DNA of 44,044 nucleotides, from assembly GCA_021811085.1 (NCBI GenBank), contig JAJZPQ010000031.1, forward strand, positions 1 through 44,044. Reading direction: 5' to 3'. Positions within the stretch are counted from its first letter, which is position 1, and each line of letters begins with the position of its first letter. A program made the position numbers and the translations under genes. This stretch comes from Pseudomonadota bacterium (GTDB taxonomy: Bacteria; Pseudomonadota; Gammaproteobacteria; Burkholderiales; SG8-39). Of the stretch, positions 16,935 through 26,654 are shown one piece after another. The notes under the pieces were generated by a model. That model was not told the origin of the DNA. It did no database searches and was given only the letters and a program-made list of their open reading frames with translations.

Positions 16935-17702
16935 ATGCGCATTGCAAGCTGGAACGTCAACTCGCTCAAGGTGCGCCTGCCCCAGATTCTGGATTGGCTG
17001 GCGAGACACCAGCCGGACGCGCTGTGTCTGCAGGAACTCAAGCTCGAGGATGCCAATTTCCCCCAGGCCGAGCTGCAGGCCGCGGGCTATGCGGCGGCGT
17101 TCTCGGGGCAGAAGACCTATAACGGCGTTGCGATTCTCAGCCGCGTGCCGGCCGCAAACGTCCTATGCGGCATACCGGCATACGAAGACCCGCAGCGCAG
17201 AGTCATCAGCGCCGACATCGGCGGCGTGCGCCTGGTCTGCGCCTATGTGCCCAACGGCCAAAGCCTGAATTCGGACAAGTACCGCTACAAACTCGACTGG
17301 CTCGCCGCGTTCGGCGCCTGGCTGGAGCGGGAACTCGCCGCGCATCCGCGGTTGGCGGTGCTGGGCGATTACAACATCGCACCGGAGGACCGGGACGTGC
17401 ATGACCCGAAGGCCTGGGAAGGCCAGGTCCTGGTCAGTCCGCAGGAGCGCGCAGCCTTTCGCCGCCTGATTGCGCTCGGCTTCAAGGACAGTTTCCGTCT
17501 GTTCGAACAAGCGGAAAAATCCTACACCTGGTGGGACTACCGCATGAACGGCTTCAAGCGCAACCTCGGCTTGCGCATCGATCACATCCTGCTCAGCCCC
17601 AGCCTTGCGGCGAACTGCAGCGCTTGCTCCATCGATCTCGAACCGCGCCGCAACGAGCGCCCTTCCGATCACGCACCAGTAGTCGCGGAAATCAACCTCT
17701 GA
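16935..17702 (+). CDS. xth: Exodeoxyribonuclease III family AP endonuclease
   Basis: A 255-residue Mg-dependent nuclease for base-excision repair. It cuts at abasic sites and removes 3'-blocking groups. Characteristic motifs in order: [12 protein letters not shown] at the start, LCLQELK with the metal-binding Glu, [42 protein letters not shown] and the C-terminal SDHAPVV catalytic His. The start at 16935 gives the family-standard [10 protein letters not shown]; in-frame codons further upstream are non-homologous. It is convergent with malate synthase, with a shared hairpin between the stops. Confidence 0.95.
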   Translation: MRIASWNVNSLKVRLPQILDWLARHQPDALCLQELKLEDANFPQAELQAAGYAAAFSGQKTYNGVAILSRVPAANVLCGIPAYEDPQRRVISADIGGVRLVCAYVPNGQSLNSDKYRYKLDWLAAFGAWLERELAAHPRLAVLGDYNIAPEDRDVHDPKAWEGQVLVSPQERAAFRRLIALGFKDSFRLFEQAEKSYTWWDYRMNGFKRNLGLRIDHILLSPSLAANCSACSIDLEPRRNERPSDHAPVVAEINL

Positions 17703-17709
17703 AATGAAA

Positions 17710-17729
17710 ACGCCGGGTTTCCCCGGCGT
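17710..17729 (-). terminator. Rho-independent terminator of malate synthase, shared with xth
   Basis: ACGCCGGG and CCCGGCGT form a perfect 8-bp stem with a 4-base loop. On the minus strand TTTTCATTTC follows, so it mainly ends malate synthase transcripts. Read from the xth side there is no T run. Confidence 0.8.
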
Positions 17730-17750
17730 CCTGTGGATTCCCGCCTGTAC

Positions 17751-19346
17751 TCAGTCGATCAACTCATACGCCGGCAGGGTGAGGAACTCGACGTAGTTGT
17801 CGTCCGTCGTGATTTTCGCGAACAAAGCCGCCGCCTGTTCGTATTTGCCGGCCTTCCACGCCGCCTCGCCCAGATGGGTTTTCACCTTCGGCAGCTCCTC
17901 GGCGAGCAGGGCGTGGAATAGCTCCTTGGTCACCTTGCGCCCGTCGTCCAGCACGCCCTTGGGCGAGCGGATCCATTGCCAGATCTGCGAGCGCGAAATT
18001 TCCGCGGTCGCGGCGTCTTCCATCAGGTTGAACACCGGCACACAGCCGTTGCCCGCGAGCCATGCGCCCAGGTACTGGATGCCGACCGAGATGTTGTAGC
18101 GCAGGCCGGCCTCGGTGATCGGCGTTTCCGGCTCGAAGTCGAGCAGCTCCTTCGCCGTGATATTCACTTCCGGTCGCTGCCGGTCGTACTGGTTGGCCCC
18201 GGGCATGTACTGGTCGAACACCTCCTTGGCGATCGGCACCAGGCCCGGGTGCGCGACCCAGGTGCCATCGCAACCGTCGGTCACTTCACGCAGCTTGTCT
18301 TCGCGCACTTTCGCCATCGCCGCCTCGTTCGCAGCCGGATCGTTCTTGATCGGGATTTGCGCCGCCATGCCGCCCATCGCGGGGGCGTGCCGGTGATGGC
18401 AGGTCTTCACCAGCAGCAGCGCATAGGCGCGCATGAACCGCGCCGTCATTTTGACGTGGACCCGGTCGGCGAGGCAGAACTCCTTGTGCGAGCGGAATTT
18501 CTTGATGCAGGAGAACATGTAGTCCCAGCGGCCGATGTTGAGGCCGGCGGAATGCTCGCGCAGTTCCCACAGGATCTCGTCCATTTCGAAGGCGGCAAGC
18601 ACGGTCTCGATCAGAACCGTACCCTTGATCGACCCCTGCGGCAGGTCGAGCTCATATTGCGCCATCACGAAAATGTCGTTCCACAGCCGCGCCTCGAGGT
18701 GCGATTCCATCTTGGGCAGATAGAAGTAGGGGCCGCTGCCGCGCTGGAGCAGCTCTTTGGCGTTGTGAAAAAAATAAAGCCCGAAATCGAAAATGCCACC
18801 CGAGATCGGCTTGCCGTCGATGTGCACGTGCTTCTCGTTCAGATGCCAGCCGCGCGGGCGCGCCATCAACACTGCGGTCTTGTCGTTGAGCTTGTACTTC
18901 TTGCCGTCCTGATCGAGACTGATCGTGCGCCGCACCGCGTCGCGCAGGTTGATCTGACCCTCGATCATGTTGTGCCAGGTCGGCGTATCGGCATCCTCGA
19001 AATCTGCCATGAACACGGACGCGCCGCAGTTGAGGGCATTGATCACCATCTTGCGGTCGGTCGGGCCGGTGATCTCGACGCGGCGATCGAGCATGTCGGC
19101 AGGCTGCGGCGCAATCTTCCAATCGGAATTGCGGATGTGCGCCGTTTCGCCCAGGAAATCGGGCATCTTGCCGGCGTCGAACTCCCGCTGCCGCGTCGCG
19201 CGCGCGGCCAGCAGCTCTTGCCGCCGCGGTTCGAATTTGCGGCACAGTTTGGCCACGAAAGCGACAGCCTCGGGCGTGAGGATCTGCGCAAATTCCGCGG
19301 TGATGGCGCCGTGGACTTCCACGCCGCCGGGAAATTTCTCGCTCAT
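17751..19346 (-). CDS. aceB: Malate synthase A
   Basis: A 531-residue enzyme (E. coli AceB about 533) that condenses glyoxylate with acetyl-CoA to malate in the glyoxylate cycle. The family signature [17 protein letters not shown] is present, as are [15 protein letters not shown] and [23 protein letters not shown] ribosome-binding site precedes the ATG. It is monocistronic here: isocitrate lyase is not in the window, and the upstream neighbour is ntrC on the same strand, about 140 bases away. Confidence 0.96.
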   Translation of the reverse strand: MSEKFPGGVEVHGAITAEFAQILTPEAVAFVAKLCRKFEPRRQELLAARATRQREFDAGKMPDFLGETAHIRNSDWKIAPQPADMLDRRVEITGPTDRKMVINALNCGASVFMADFEDADTPTWHNMIEGQINLRDAVRRTISLDQDGKKYKLNDKTAVLMARPRGWHLNEKHVHIDGKPISGGIFDFGLYFFHNAKELLQRGSGPYFYLPKMESHLEARLWNDIFVMAQYELDLPQGSIKGTVLIETVLAAFEMDEILWELREHSAGLNIGRWDYMFSCIKKFRSHKEFCLADRVHVKMTARFMRAYALLLVKTCHHRHAPAMGGMAAQIPIKNDPAANEAAMAKVREDKLREVTDGCDGTWVAHPGLVPIAKEVFDQYMPGANQYDRQRPEVNITAKELLDFEPETPITEAGLRYNISVGIQYLGAWLAGNGCVPVFNLMEDAATAEISRSQIWQWIRSPKGVLDDGRKVTKELFHALLAEELPKVKTHLGEAAWKAGKYEQAAALFAKITTDDNYVEFLTLPAYELID

Positions 19347-19487
19347 CAGTGGAACTCCAGGTTGCGGTTTGCGGGAAAAAAAGCGGCTATTCTAGGGTTC
19401 CGCGGCGCATTCCGCAATACGAATCGCATTCCGGATCGCGGAACAAATGACCCTTTGCAGATACGCTACTGCAGGGGGAAACCCGCG

Positions 19488-20897
19488 TCAGCCGGCTTCG
19501 TCCGTAGCGCCCTTGTCTTCCAGTCCGAGTTCGGCAATCTTGCGTGTGATGGTGTTGCGGCCCATGCCGAGCAAGTTCGCCGCCTCGATGCGGCGTCCGC
19601 CGGTGCGCGCGAGCGCCTTGCCTATCAGAGCCTTTTCGAAGGCTTGCGAAAACCTTTCCAGGACCGCGCTTTCGCCGCGCGCAAACGCGCGCTCGACCTC
19701 GCGCTCCAAGGCGCCGATCCAATCCGATTCCGCAGCTTTGCCGCCCGCGAGTTTGAGTTCGGCCGGCAGGTCGGCCACTTCTATGGTCTGCGTGGGCGCC
19801 ATCACCGTGAGCCAGTGACACAGGTTTTCGAGCTGGCGCACATTGCCCGGAAAATCCTGCGTCGCCAGGTAGTTCATCGCCTCCGCGGACAGGCGCTTTG
19901 CTTCGGCGCCCAATTCGCGCGCGCTCTTGGCGAGGAAGTGCCGCGCGAGCAATCCGATGTCCTCGCGCCGCTCGCGCAGACTGGGCAGGCGCAAGCGGAT
20001 CACATTGAGGCGATGGAACAGGTCTTCGCGGAACAAGCCCTGGCGCACGCGCTCTTCCAGATCCTGGTGCGTCGCTGCGATCACCCTGACATTCGCCTTG
20101 ATCGGCTGATGACCGCCGACGCGGTAGAACTGGCCATCGGAGAGCACGCGCAGCAGGCGCGTCTGCAGCTCGGCCGGCATGTCGCCGATTTCGTCGAGGA
20201 ACAGCGTACCGCCCTCCGCCTGCTCGAAACGCCCGCGGCGCATCGTCTGGGCGCCGGTGAAGGCGCCGCGCTCGTGCCCGAACAATTCCGATTCGAGCAA
20301 GTCCTTCGGCATCGCCGCGGTATTGATGGCGACAAAGGGTTTCGCCGCGCGATTGGAGTGGCGGTGCAGCGCCAGCGCCACCAGTTCCTTGCCGGTACCG
20401 GATTCCCCGGTGATCAGCACCGTCGCATTGGACTGCGACAGCCTGCCGATCGCGCGAAACACCTCCTGCATCGAGGGCGCCTGTCCGAGGATTTCGGGGG
20501 TGACCTCGCGCGCCTGCTCGCTTTCGATCTCGCGCATGCTCTCGCCGATGGCGCGGCGGATCAACTCCACCGCCTGATCCACGTCGAAGGGCTTGGGCAG
20601 ATATTCGAATGCACCGCCCTGGAACGCCGCCACCGCCGACTCGAGGTCGGAATAAGCGGTCATGATGATGATCGGCAGCCCCGGATGGCGCTGCTTGACG
20701 CTTTGCAGCAGTTCCAGGCCGGAAGCGCCGGGCATGCGGATGTCCGATACCAGCACCTGGGGCGCGCCCTGTTCCAGTGCATCGAACGCCTCCTGCGCGC
20801 CGGAGAAAGTCTTGTACGGCAGCCCCTCCCGCGCCAACGCCTTTTCAAACACCCAGCGTATCGAGCGATCGTCGTCTATGACCCAAATTGGTTTCAT
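19488..20897 (-). CDS. ntrC: Nitrogen regulation response regulator NtrC
   Basis: A 469-residue sigma54 activator. The receiver opens MKPIWVIDDDRSIRWVFEKAL, with the phospho-acceptor Asp52 (LVSDIRMPG). The AAA+ domain has Walker A GESGTGKE, sigma54-contact loop GAFTGA and Walker B FLDEIGDMP. The C-terminal Fis-type helix-turn-helix reads GGRRIEAANLLGMGRNTITRKI. The start at 20897 gives the standard NtrC opening; an in-frame upstream start would add ten unrelated residues. It lies 85 bases after ntrB on the same strand. NtrC-like GCAC-N7-(G/A)TGC boxes occur upstream of glnA and four transport/amidase promoters in this window. Confidence 0.96.
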   Translation of the reverse strand: MKPIWVIDDDRSIRWVFEKALAREGLPYKTFSGAQEAFDALEQGAPQVLVSDIRMPGASGLELLQSVKQRHPGLPIIIMTAYSDLESAVAAFQGGAFEYLPKPFDVDQAVELIRRAIGESMREIESEQAREVTPEILGQAPSMQEVFRAIGRLSQSNATVLITGESGTGKELVALALHRHSNRAAKPFVAINTAAMPKDLLESELFGHERGAFTGAQTMRRGRFEQAEGGTLFLDEIGDMPAELQTRLLRVLSDGQFYRVGGHQPIKANVRVIAATHQDLEERVRQGLFREDLFHRLNVIRLRLPSLRERREDIGLLARHFLAKSARELGAEAKRLSAEAMNYLATQDFPGNVRQLENLCHWLTVMAPTQTIEVADLPAELKLAGGKAAESDWIGALEREVERAFARGESAVLERFSQAFEKALIGKALARTGGRRIEAANLLGMGRNTITRKIAELGLEDKGATDEAG

Positions 20898-20982
20898 ATC
20901 TTGGTGGCGGGCAATGGATCGCGGCAAATGCTCGGATGCGGGGAAACTCCGCTCTCAGCCTTCACGCATCGCCCATAGCCCC

Positions 20983-22023
20983 TTACTCCAGTGGTAGCAT
21001 GATCGTAAAGCAGGTACGGCCCGGCCTGCTGTCGCATTCGATCGTGCCATGGTGGTACTGCACGAAAGTCTGCGACAAGGTCAGCCCCAGTCCGCTGCCG
21101 CCGTCCCGGCCCGATACCAGAGGATAAAAAATCCGCTCGCGCAGTTCCTCCGGGATTCCCGGGCCGTTGTCTACCACTTGCAATTCTAATGCCAGCTTGT
21201 AGCGCTGCTTGGCCAGCGTCACTTGGCGCGCGGCGCGCGTGCGGAATTCGATTACGCCCTTCCCGTTCAGTGCCTGCGCCGCGTTGCGCACGATGTTGAG
21301 CACGGCCTGGATCAGCTGCTCCTTGTCCCCGTATAGATCGGGCAGGCTCGCATCGTAGTCGCGCTCGATGCGGATTCCGTCCGGGAATTCGGCCAGCACC
21401 AGGCTGCGCACGCGCTCCAGGACTTCGTGAATATTCAGCGGCGCGACCTGCGGCGGGCGATGCGGCGTAAGCAGCCGGTCCATCAGCGCCTGCAGCCGGT
21501 CGGCCTCCTTGATGATGACCTGGGTGTATTCGCGCAGCTCCGGCCGTTCCAGTTCGCGCTCGAGCAGTTGCGCCGAACCGCGCAAGCCTCCCAGGGGATT
21601 TCTGATTTCGTGCGCCAGATTGCGGATCAGTTCCCGGTTCGCCTGTTGCTGGTCCATCTGGCGCTGCTCGCGCGCGAGCTTGAGCTGCTGGTCCATCGGA
21701 CGAAACTCGATCAGGAACCGGGCCGCGCTGGTCTCGGTCGGCGTAATCAGGCAATTCAGGTGCAGGCTCGCCTGTCCCGGGCGCGTGAGCGTAAGCTCGC
21801 GACCGGCGTAGCTCCAGTTGTGCCCCAGCGCGTCGTTGAGGCCGGCGATGACTTCGCCCGCATCGATGAACAGTTGCACCAAGGGCTGGCCGAGTACGTT
21901 CTTCAGGCTGAACGCGAACAAATCTTCGGCAGCCGGATTGGCGTGCGCGATGCGCAATTCGTCGTCCACCAGAATGACCGGGGTCGCAAGCAGGTCGAGG
22001 CCGGAAAAAAAACTGGAAGACAT
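20983..22023 (-). CDS. ntrB: Nitrogen regulation sensor kinase NtrB
   Basis: A 346-residue soluble kinase/phosphatase that controls NtrC in response to PII. The N-terminal PAS domain (about 8-110: LLATPVILVDDELRIAHANPAAEDLF) is followed by HisKA with His138 (NLAHEIRNPLGGLRGSAQLL) and an ATPase domain (NIVRNAAQAL, DNGPGIP, GRDGGSGLGLTLSQTFVQYHHG). No transmembrane segments are present. The gene order DUF4124-ntrB-ntrC downstream of glnA is common in betaproteobacteria. Confidence 0.96.
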   Translation of the reverse strand: MSSSFFSGLDLLATPVILVDDELRIAHANPAAEDLFAFSLKNVLGQPLVQLFIDAGEVIAGLNDALGHNWSYAGRELTLTRPGQASLHLNCLITPTETSAARFLIEFRPMDQQLKLAREQRQMDQQQANRELIRNLAHEIRNPLGGLRGSAQLLERELERPELREYTQVIIKEADRLQALMDRLLTPHRPPQVAPLNIHEVLERVRSLVLAEFPDGIRIERDYDASLPDLYGDKEQLIQAVLNIVRNAAQALNGKGVIEFRTRAARQVTLAKQRYKLALELQVVDNGPGIPEELRERIFYPLVSGRDGGSGLGLTLSQTFVQYHHGTIECDSRPGRTCFTIMLPLE

Positions 22024-22096
22024 ATCGGGCCAATGCGGAGCAGTGAATGCAAACGCGGCGGCGCAGCTGCAGCGCCTGCGAAAACCCGCTTAGCGT

Positions 22097-22122
22097 CCGC
22101 AGCAAAACGGCATTTGCTGCGG
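22097..22122. repeat. Perfect 10-bp inverted repeat between DUF4124 gene and ntrB
   Basis: CCGCAGCAAA and TTTGCTGCGG flank a 6-base loop. On the plus strand it is followed by ATTTTT, like an intrinsic terminator, but all known genes here run minus. On the minus strand there is no T run. It could reduce read-through into ntrB or mark an RNA processing point. Confidence 0.5.
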
Positions 22123-22126
22123 ATTT

Positions 22127-22612
22127 TTACTTGACGCTGTCGAGCTCTTTTTTCAGCGCCGCAACATTCTTCTCGTGCCGCTCGACATCGTCCTTGTAGG
22201 GCTGCAAGCGGTCAAGCACCCGCTGGTAGTTCTTTTCGTTGCCGCTGCGCACCGATTCCTGCTGGGCGAGGTCGGCCTTTGCCTTCTCCAGCGCCTTCTC
22301 CTCGCTGCCGAGCTCGTCGACCAGGATTCGGCGCCGGGCTTCATCGCGGCTTTTTTGCGTCCCGGCGTCGACCTTGGGAAAGCCCGCTGGTGAAGGCGCG
22401 GACGCAGCTGCGCGCGGGGGGATGGCTGGAACCACCGAAATCTCGCGCATCACCAGCGTGCAGCTTTTGCCCCTGGTTTCTTCCTTGATGTTGGTGTAGG
22501 TGGCACGACCGTTTGCATCCAGGCACTTGAACGTATCGCCCCACGCCGGCAACGACAGCGCGCCGCTTAACAGGGCGGCCGTTCCTAGATATCCGAGACT
22601 GCGACGGAGCAT
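22127..22612 (-). CDS. DUF4124 domain-containing exported protein
   Basis: A 161-residue protein. It has a signal peptide (about 1-25, ending SLPAWG) and a DUF4124 domain (about 26-60: DTFKCLDANGRATYTNIKEETRGKSCTLV). A long charged coiled-coil-like C-terminal half follows (about 85-160). DUF4124 proteins are common, uncharacterised envelope proteins of betaproteobacteria. It is sandwiched between glnA and ntrB on the same strand, a recurrent position, but a nitrogen-related role is not shown. Confidence 0.88.
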   Translation of the reverse strand: MLRRSLGYLGTAALLSGALSLPAWGDTFKCLDANGRATYTNIKEETRGKSCTLVMREISVVPAIPPRAAASAPSPAGFPKVDAGTQKSRDEARRRILVDELGSEEKALEKAKADLAQQESVRSGNEKNYQRVLDRLQPYKDDVERHEKNVAALKKELDSVK

Positions 22613-22736
22613 GAGACCAAAGCCATTGAGAAGGAAGTTTAAGTCTATGCCAATATCAGGCTGATTTCAAATCGCTTTTAGGCGCGCTTCCGGATCGGCC
22701 GAAACAGCCGCCCAGCGCGGTCTTCGGGCGGGATAA

Positions 22737-22763
22737 AAAAAGGCGGGACTCGCCCGCCTTTTT
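22737..22763 (-). terminator. Rho-independent terminator of glnA
   Basis: AAAAAGGCGGG and CCCGCCTTTTT form a perfect 11-bp stem around a 5-base loop, with a T run on both strands. It starts 17 bases after the glnA stop and separates glnA from the DUF4124-ntrBC genes. Confidence 0.9.
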
Positions 22764-22779
22764 CCGCCGGATCAGGCGA

Positions 22780-24195
22780 TCAGCTGCTGTAGTACATGTC
22801 GAACTCGAGCGGATGGGTGGTCATGCGGAACCTGGTGACCTCCTCCATCTTGAGCGCGATGTAGGCATCGAGCATGCCTTCTGAGAATACGCCGCCGCGA
22901 GTCAGGAACTCGTGGTCCTTGTCCAGATGCTCCAGCGCCATTTCCAGCGAAGAACAGACGTTCGGCACTTTCTTCGCCTGCGAGGCCGGCAGATCGTACA
23001 GGTTCTTGTCGATCGGATCGCCGGGGTGGATTTTGTTCTGCACGCCGTCGAGACCGGCCATCAGCATCGCAGCGAAAGCCAGATACGGGTTGGCGGTCGG
23101 GTCGGGGAAGCGCACTTCGACGCGACGCCCCTTGGGGTTGGTGGCATAGGGGATGCGGCAGGCCGCGGAACGGTTGCGCGACGAATAGGCCAGATTGATC
23201 GGCGCCTCGAAACCGGGCACTAGGCGCTTGTAGGAGTTGGTCCCTGGATTGGTGATCGCGTTCAGTGCCTTGGCGTGCTTGATGATGCCGCCGATGTAGT
23301 ACAGCGCGAAATCCGACAAGCCGGCGTATTTGTTGCCGGCGAACATGTTCTCGCCGCCTTTCCAGATCGACTGGTGCACGTGCATGCCGGAACCGTTGTC
23401 GCCGACCACGGGTTTGGGCATGAACGTCGCGGTCTTGCCGTAGGAATGAGCGACGTTCCACACCGTGTATTTGAGGATCTGCAGCCAGTCGGCACGCTTG
23501 ATCAGTTTTTCGAATTTGGTCCCGATTTCGCATTGGCCGGGCGCGGCCACCTCATGGTGATGAACTTCGACCTCTACGCCCTGCTGCTCCATCGCCAGGC
23601 ACATGGCGTTGCGCATGTCCTGCAGCGTATCCATCGGCGGCACGGGGAAGTAACCGCCTTTCACCGGGGCGCGGTGCGCCATGTTGCCGCCCTCGTACTC
23701 CTTGCCGCTGGACCACGGCGCCTCTTCGGAATCGATTTTCACGAAACAGCCGGACATGTCCACGTTCCAGGTTACGGAATCGAACACGAAAAACTCGGGC
23801 TCCGGACCGAAATAGGCGGTGTCGCCCAGACCGGTCGACTTCAGGTAGGCCTCTGCCCGTTTGGCGAGCGAACGCGGATCGCGGTCGTAACCCTTGCCGT
23901 CCGAAGGCTCGATCACGTCGCAGGTGATGTTGAGCACGGTTTCATCGGTAAACGGATCCAGGCGCGCGGTATCGGCTTCGGGCATGAGCAACATGTCGGA
24001 GGCTTCGATCCCTTTCCAGCCGGCGATAGACGAACCGTCGAAAGCGTGTCCGTCCTCGAACTTATCCATGGTGAACTGCTTCGCCGGCACCGATACATGC
24101 TGCTCCTTGCCGCGCGTATCGGTGAAGCGCAAATCGACGAACTTCACCTCCTTGTCCTTGATCTGTTTTAGTACGTCGGCTGGGGACATAGCCAT
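22780..24195 (-). CDS. glnA: Glutamine synthetase type I
   Basis: A 471-residue GSI-beta type enzyme that makes glutamine from glutamate, ammonia and ATP. Visible signatures include [33 protein letters not shown] and the adenylylation loop KNLYDLPA with Tyr at about 400, so activity is probably controlled by GlnE adenylylation. The upstream region carries a sigma54 promoter (24254-24269) and an NtrC-like box (24365-24379), giving classical nitrogen control. A strong terminator follows the stop. Confidence 0.98.
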   Translation of the reverse strand: MAMSPADVLKQIKDKEVKFVDLRFTDTRGKEQHVSVPAKQFTMDKFEDGHAFDGSSIAGWKGIEASDMLLMPEADTARLDPFTDETVLNITCDVIEPSDGKGYDRDPRSLAKRAEAYLKSTGLGDTAYFGPEPEFFVFDSVTWNVDMSGCFVKIDSEEAPWSSGKEYEGGNMAHRAPVKGGYFPVPPMDTLQDMRNAMCLAMEQQGVEVEVHHHEVAAPGQCEIGTKFEKLIKRADWLQILKYTVWNVAHSYGKTATFMPKPVVGDNGSGMHVHQSIWKGGENMFAGNKYAGLSDFALYYIGGIIKHAKALNAITNPGTNSYKRLVPGFEAPINLAYSSRNRSAACRIPYATNPKGRRVEVRFPDPTANPYLAFAAMLMAGLDGVQNKIHPGDPIDKNLYDLPASQAKKVPNVCSSLEMALEHLDKDHEFLTRGGVFSEGMLDAYIALKMEEVTRFRMTTHPLEFDMYYSS

Positions 24196-24253
24196 TTAAA
24201 TCTCCTCAAGATGCGGTTAATGACGATAGTTTGCAGAAAACGGAGGGTAATAC

Positions 24254-24269
24254 AGCAGAAAACATGCCA
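24254..24269 (-). promoter_or_regulatory. Sigma54 promoter of glnA
   Basis: The minus strand reads TGGCATGTTTTCTGCT, with two mismatches to TGGCACG-N4-TTGCT and exact GG-N10-GC spacing. Start of transcription is expected near 24243, about 48 bases before the glnA ATG. An NtrC-like box lies about 96 bases upstream. Confidence 0.7.
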
Positions 24270-24364
24270 TCCGACGAAATGCGAGCAGAGCATTGTGCCA
24301 TAAGCGAAGTCGGATTGTGAACTCGCGCAGGCGTGCCCAAAGTTAGTGCAGACCGCAGAAAAGC

Positions 24365-24379
24365 GCACCAATTTCGTGC
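24365..24379. promoter_or_regulatory. NtrC-like binding site upstream of glnA
   Basis: GCACCAATTTCGTGC matches the NtrC palindrome GCACCA-N3-TGGTGC with one mismatch and has the core GCAC-N7-GTGC. It lies about 96 bases upstream of the glnA -24 element, a typical enhancer distance. Confidence 0.7.
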
Positions 24380-24501
24380 ACATCCGGTCAGAAACGGTCT
24401 CGACACAGGAGCGCGCTTTCCAAGGACCAAAACGATACGCGGCTTCGCAGCCTTGGCTTATACTTTGGCCCCCAAGCCCTCAGGACTCCTCGATAGAGAC
24501 G

Positions 24502-24954
24502 ATGCCATCCGCACCAGAGATTCTCGCCGCGGCGCAACAGCGCGGCCAGGAACTGAAGCTGCCCTACGCCGGGGCTCTACTGCCCGCCGAAGCGCATGAG
24601 CTCATGCAGATCCTGCCCGAGGCCCGGCTGGTCGACGTGCGCACGCGCGCCGAACTGGAATGGGTAGGCCGGATTCCGGGCAGCATCTCGGTGGAATGGA
24701 ATACCTGGCCGGGCGGCGGGCGCAATCTCGATTTCATCGCCGAGTTCGAGGCGCTGGTAGGCAAGAGCGCGATCATCATGCTTTTATGCCGCAGCGCCGT
24801 GCGCTCGCACCATGCCGCCATCGCCCTGTCCCGGCTCGAATACGCGCAGGCCTACAACATACTGCAGGGCTTCGAAGGCGACAAAGACCCTGGCGGCCAG
24901 CGCAATCGCCTGGGTGGATGGCGCGCTGCCGGCCTGCCCTGGAAGCAGGGTTGA
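24502..24954 (+). CDS. Rhodanese-like domain protein
   Basis: A 150-residue single-domain rhodanese. The fold markers are LVDVRTRAELEWVGRIPGS and the active-site loop LLCRSAVRSH with catalytic Cys at about 96. Such proteins carry a persulfide sulfur for transfer or detoxification; the partner is unknown. The start ATG at 24502 was chosen to begin just before the conserved region. The next gene on this strand is 530 bases away, so it is probably monocistronic. Confidence 0.88.
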   Translation: MPSAPEILAAAQQRGQELKLPYAGALLPAEAHELMQILPEARLVDVRTRAELEWVGRIPGSISVEWNTWPGGGRNLDFIAEFEALVGKSAIIMLLCRSAVRSHHAAIALSRLEYAQAYNILQGFEGDKDPGGQRNRLGGWRAAGLPWKQG

Positions 24955-25162
24955 TCCGCGCAGCGCCGAACGGCTGCCTCCGGTAAGCCGTTCCCGTCCA
25001 AACTGTCCGCACTGTCTCTTTCTCATGGCAGGTCCGGGCCAGGGCCGCGTGATTCGCCGGTGATTTACCCAAGCCTCAGCTACGTCGTCCTCGGCATGGA
25101 CGCATTCAACTGACGCGCTCGCGAGCCGCAACGGGGTGATGCGCGCCGTTGCGGTGCGACCT

Positions 25163-25177
25163 GCACTGTCGTGATGC
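25163..25177. promoter_or_regulatory. NtrC-like half-conserved site upstream of TRAP gene
   Basis: GCAC-TGTCGTG-ATGC keeps the GCAC-N7-GTGC frame with one mismatch in the right arm. It lies about 120 bases upstream of the -24 element at 25297. The same right-arm variant occurs at 30586-30600. Confidence 0.4.
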
Positions 25178-25230
25178 CGATGCGGCGTTCGCCGCGCGAT
25201 TTCTGTCACCGCTGCTGCTTGCTCAATGAT

Positions 25231-25251
25231 CGGCATCCCCATGGAATGCCG
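25231..25251. promoter_or_regulatory. CGGCAT-N9-ATGCCG dyad upstream of TRAP sigma54 promoter
   Basis: Perfect 6-bp arms with an internal CCATGG, 46 bases upstream of the -24 element. It may bind NtrC's partner or another activator or repressor; no family match is claimed. Confidence 0.35.
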
Positions 25252-25296
25252 CGCCAGTCAATGCGTTCCAGGCCGTGCCGAAAACTATCGCGTTGC

Positions 25297-25312
25297 TGGC
25301 ACACTTGTTGCG
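25297..25312 (+). promoter_or_regulatory. Sigma54 promoter of the TRAP binding-protein gene
   Basis: TGGCACACTTGTTGCG matches the -24 and -12 elements (TGGCAC, TTGC) with exact GG-N10-GC spacing. Transcription should start near 25324, leaving about 160 bases of leader before the ATG at 25485. Confidence 0.72.
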
Positions 25313-25484
25313 ATGGAGGCTTATGCCAAATTTCTCTGCGGGAGCGACCAGTGTCAGGTTTTTCTAATCGGTGTTGTGCAGATCGTAAGCTCCGACCGGC
25401 CTACTCTTGCTTGCGGCAAAGATCACAGCCAATCCGCGCATGCGCGCCAACTGAATTTCTTACAAACCTGAAGGAGAGTTGAAT

Positions 25485-26585
<1,101 letters not shown>

Positions 26586-26609
26586 CAATGGCCGGCGAAC
26601 ATTGAAGAA

Positions 26610-26632
26610 GCCCCGCTGCGGCGGGGCCTTTT
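26610..26632 (+). terminator. Rho-independent terminator after the TRAP binding-protein gene
   Basis: GCCCCGC and GCGGGGC form a perfect 7-bp stem with a TGCG loop, followed by CTTTTCC. It separates the convergent TRAP genes; the minus-strand tail is less T-rich. Confidence 0.82.
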
Positions 26633-26654
26633 CCTGAGCGCCGCTCGCCGGCTT

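Larger units (their letters stand above)
24196..24501. other. glnA control region, divergent from the rhodanese gene
   Basis: About 300 bases without a gene. It contains the minus-strand sigma54 promoter and the NtrC-like box described separately. No clear sigma70 promoter for the plus-strand rhodanese gene could be assigned. Confidence 0.5.
24955..25484. other. Control region upstream of the TRAP binding-protein gene
   Basis: About 530 bases with no gene I can support. It contains an NtrC-like box (25163-25177), a CGGCAT...ATGCCG dyad (25231-25251) and a sigma54 promoter (25297-25312). A roughly 160-base untranslated leader then runs to the TRAP gene. Confidence 0.55.

Noticed and set aside
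17976-20978. Plus-strand open frame of about 1000 codons antisense to malate synthase and ntrC
   Set aside because: It spans two unrelated genes and their spacer, with low-complexity shadow composition and no start context.
24284-24300. TGGCAC...CTGCT on the minus strand upstream of glnA as a sigma54 promoter
   Set aside because: GG and GC are 11 rather than 10 bases apart; the motif at 24254-24269 has the correct spacing.
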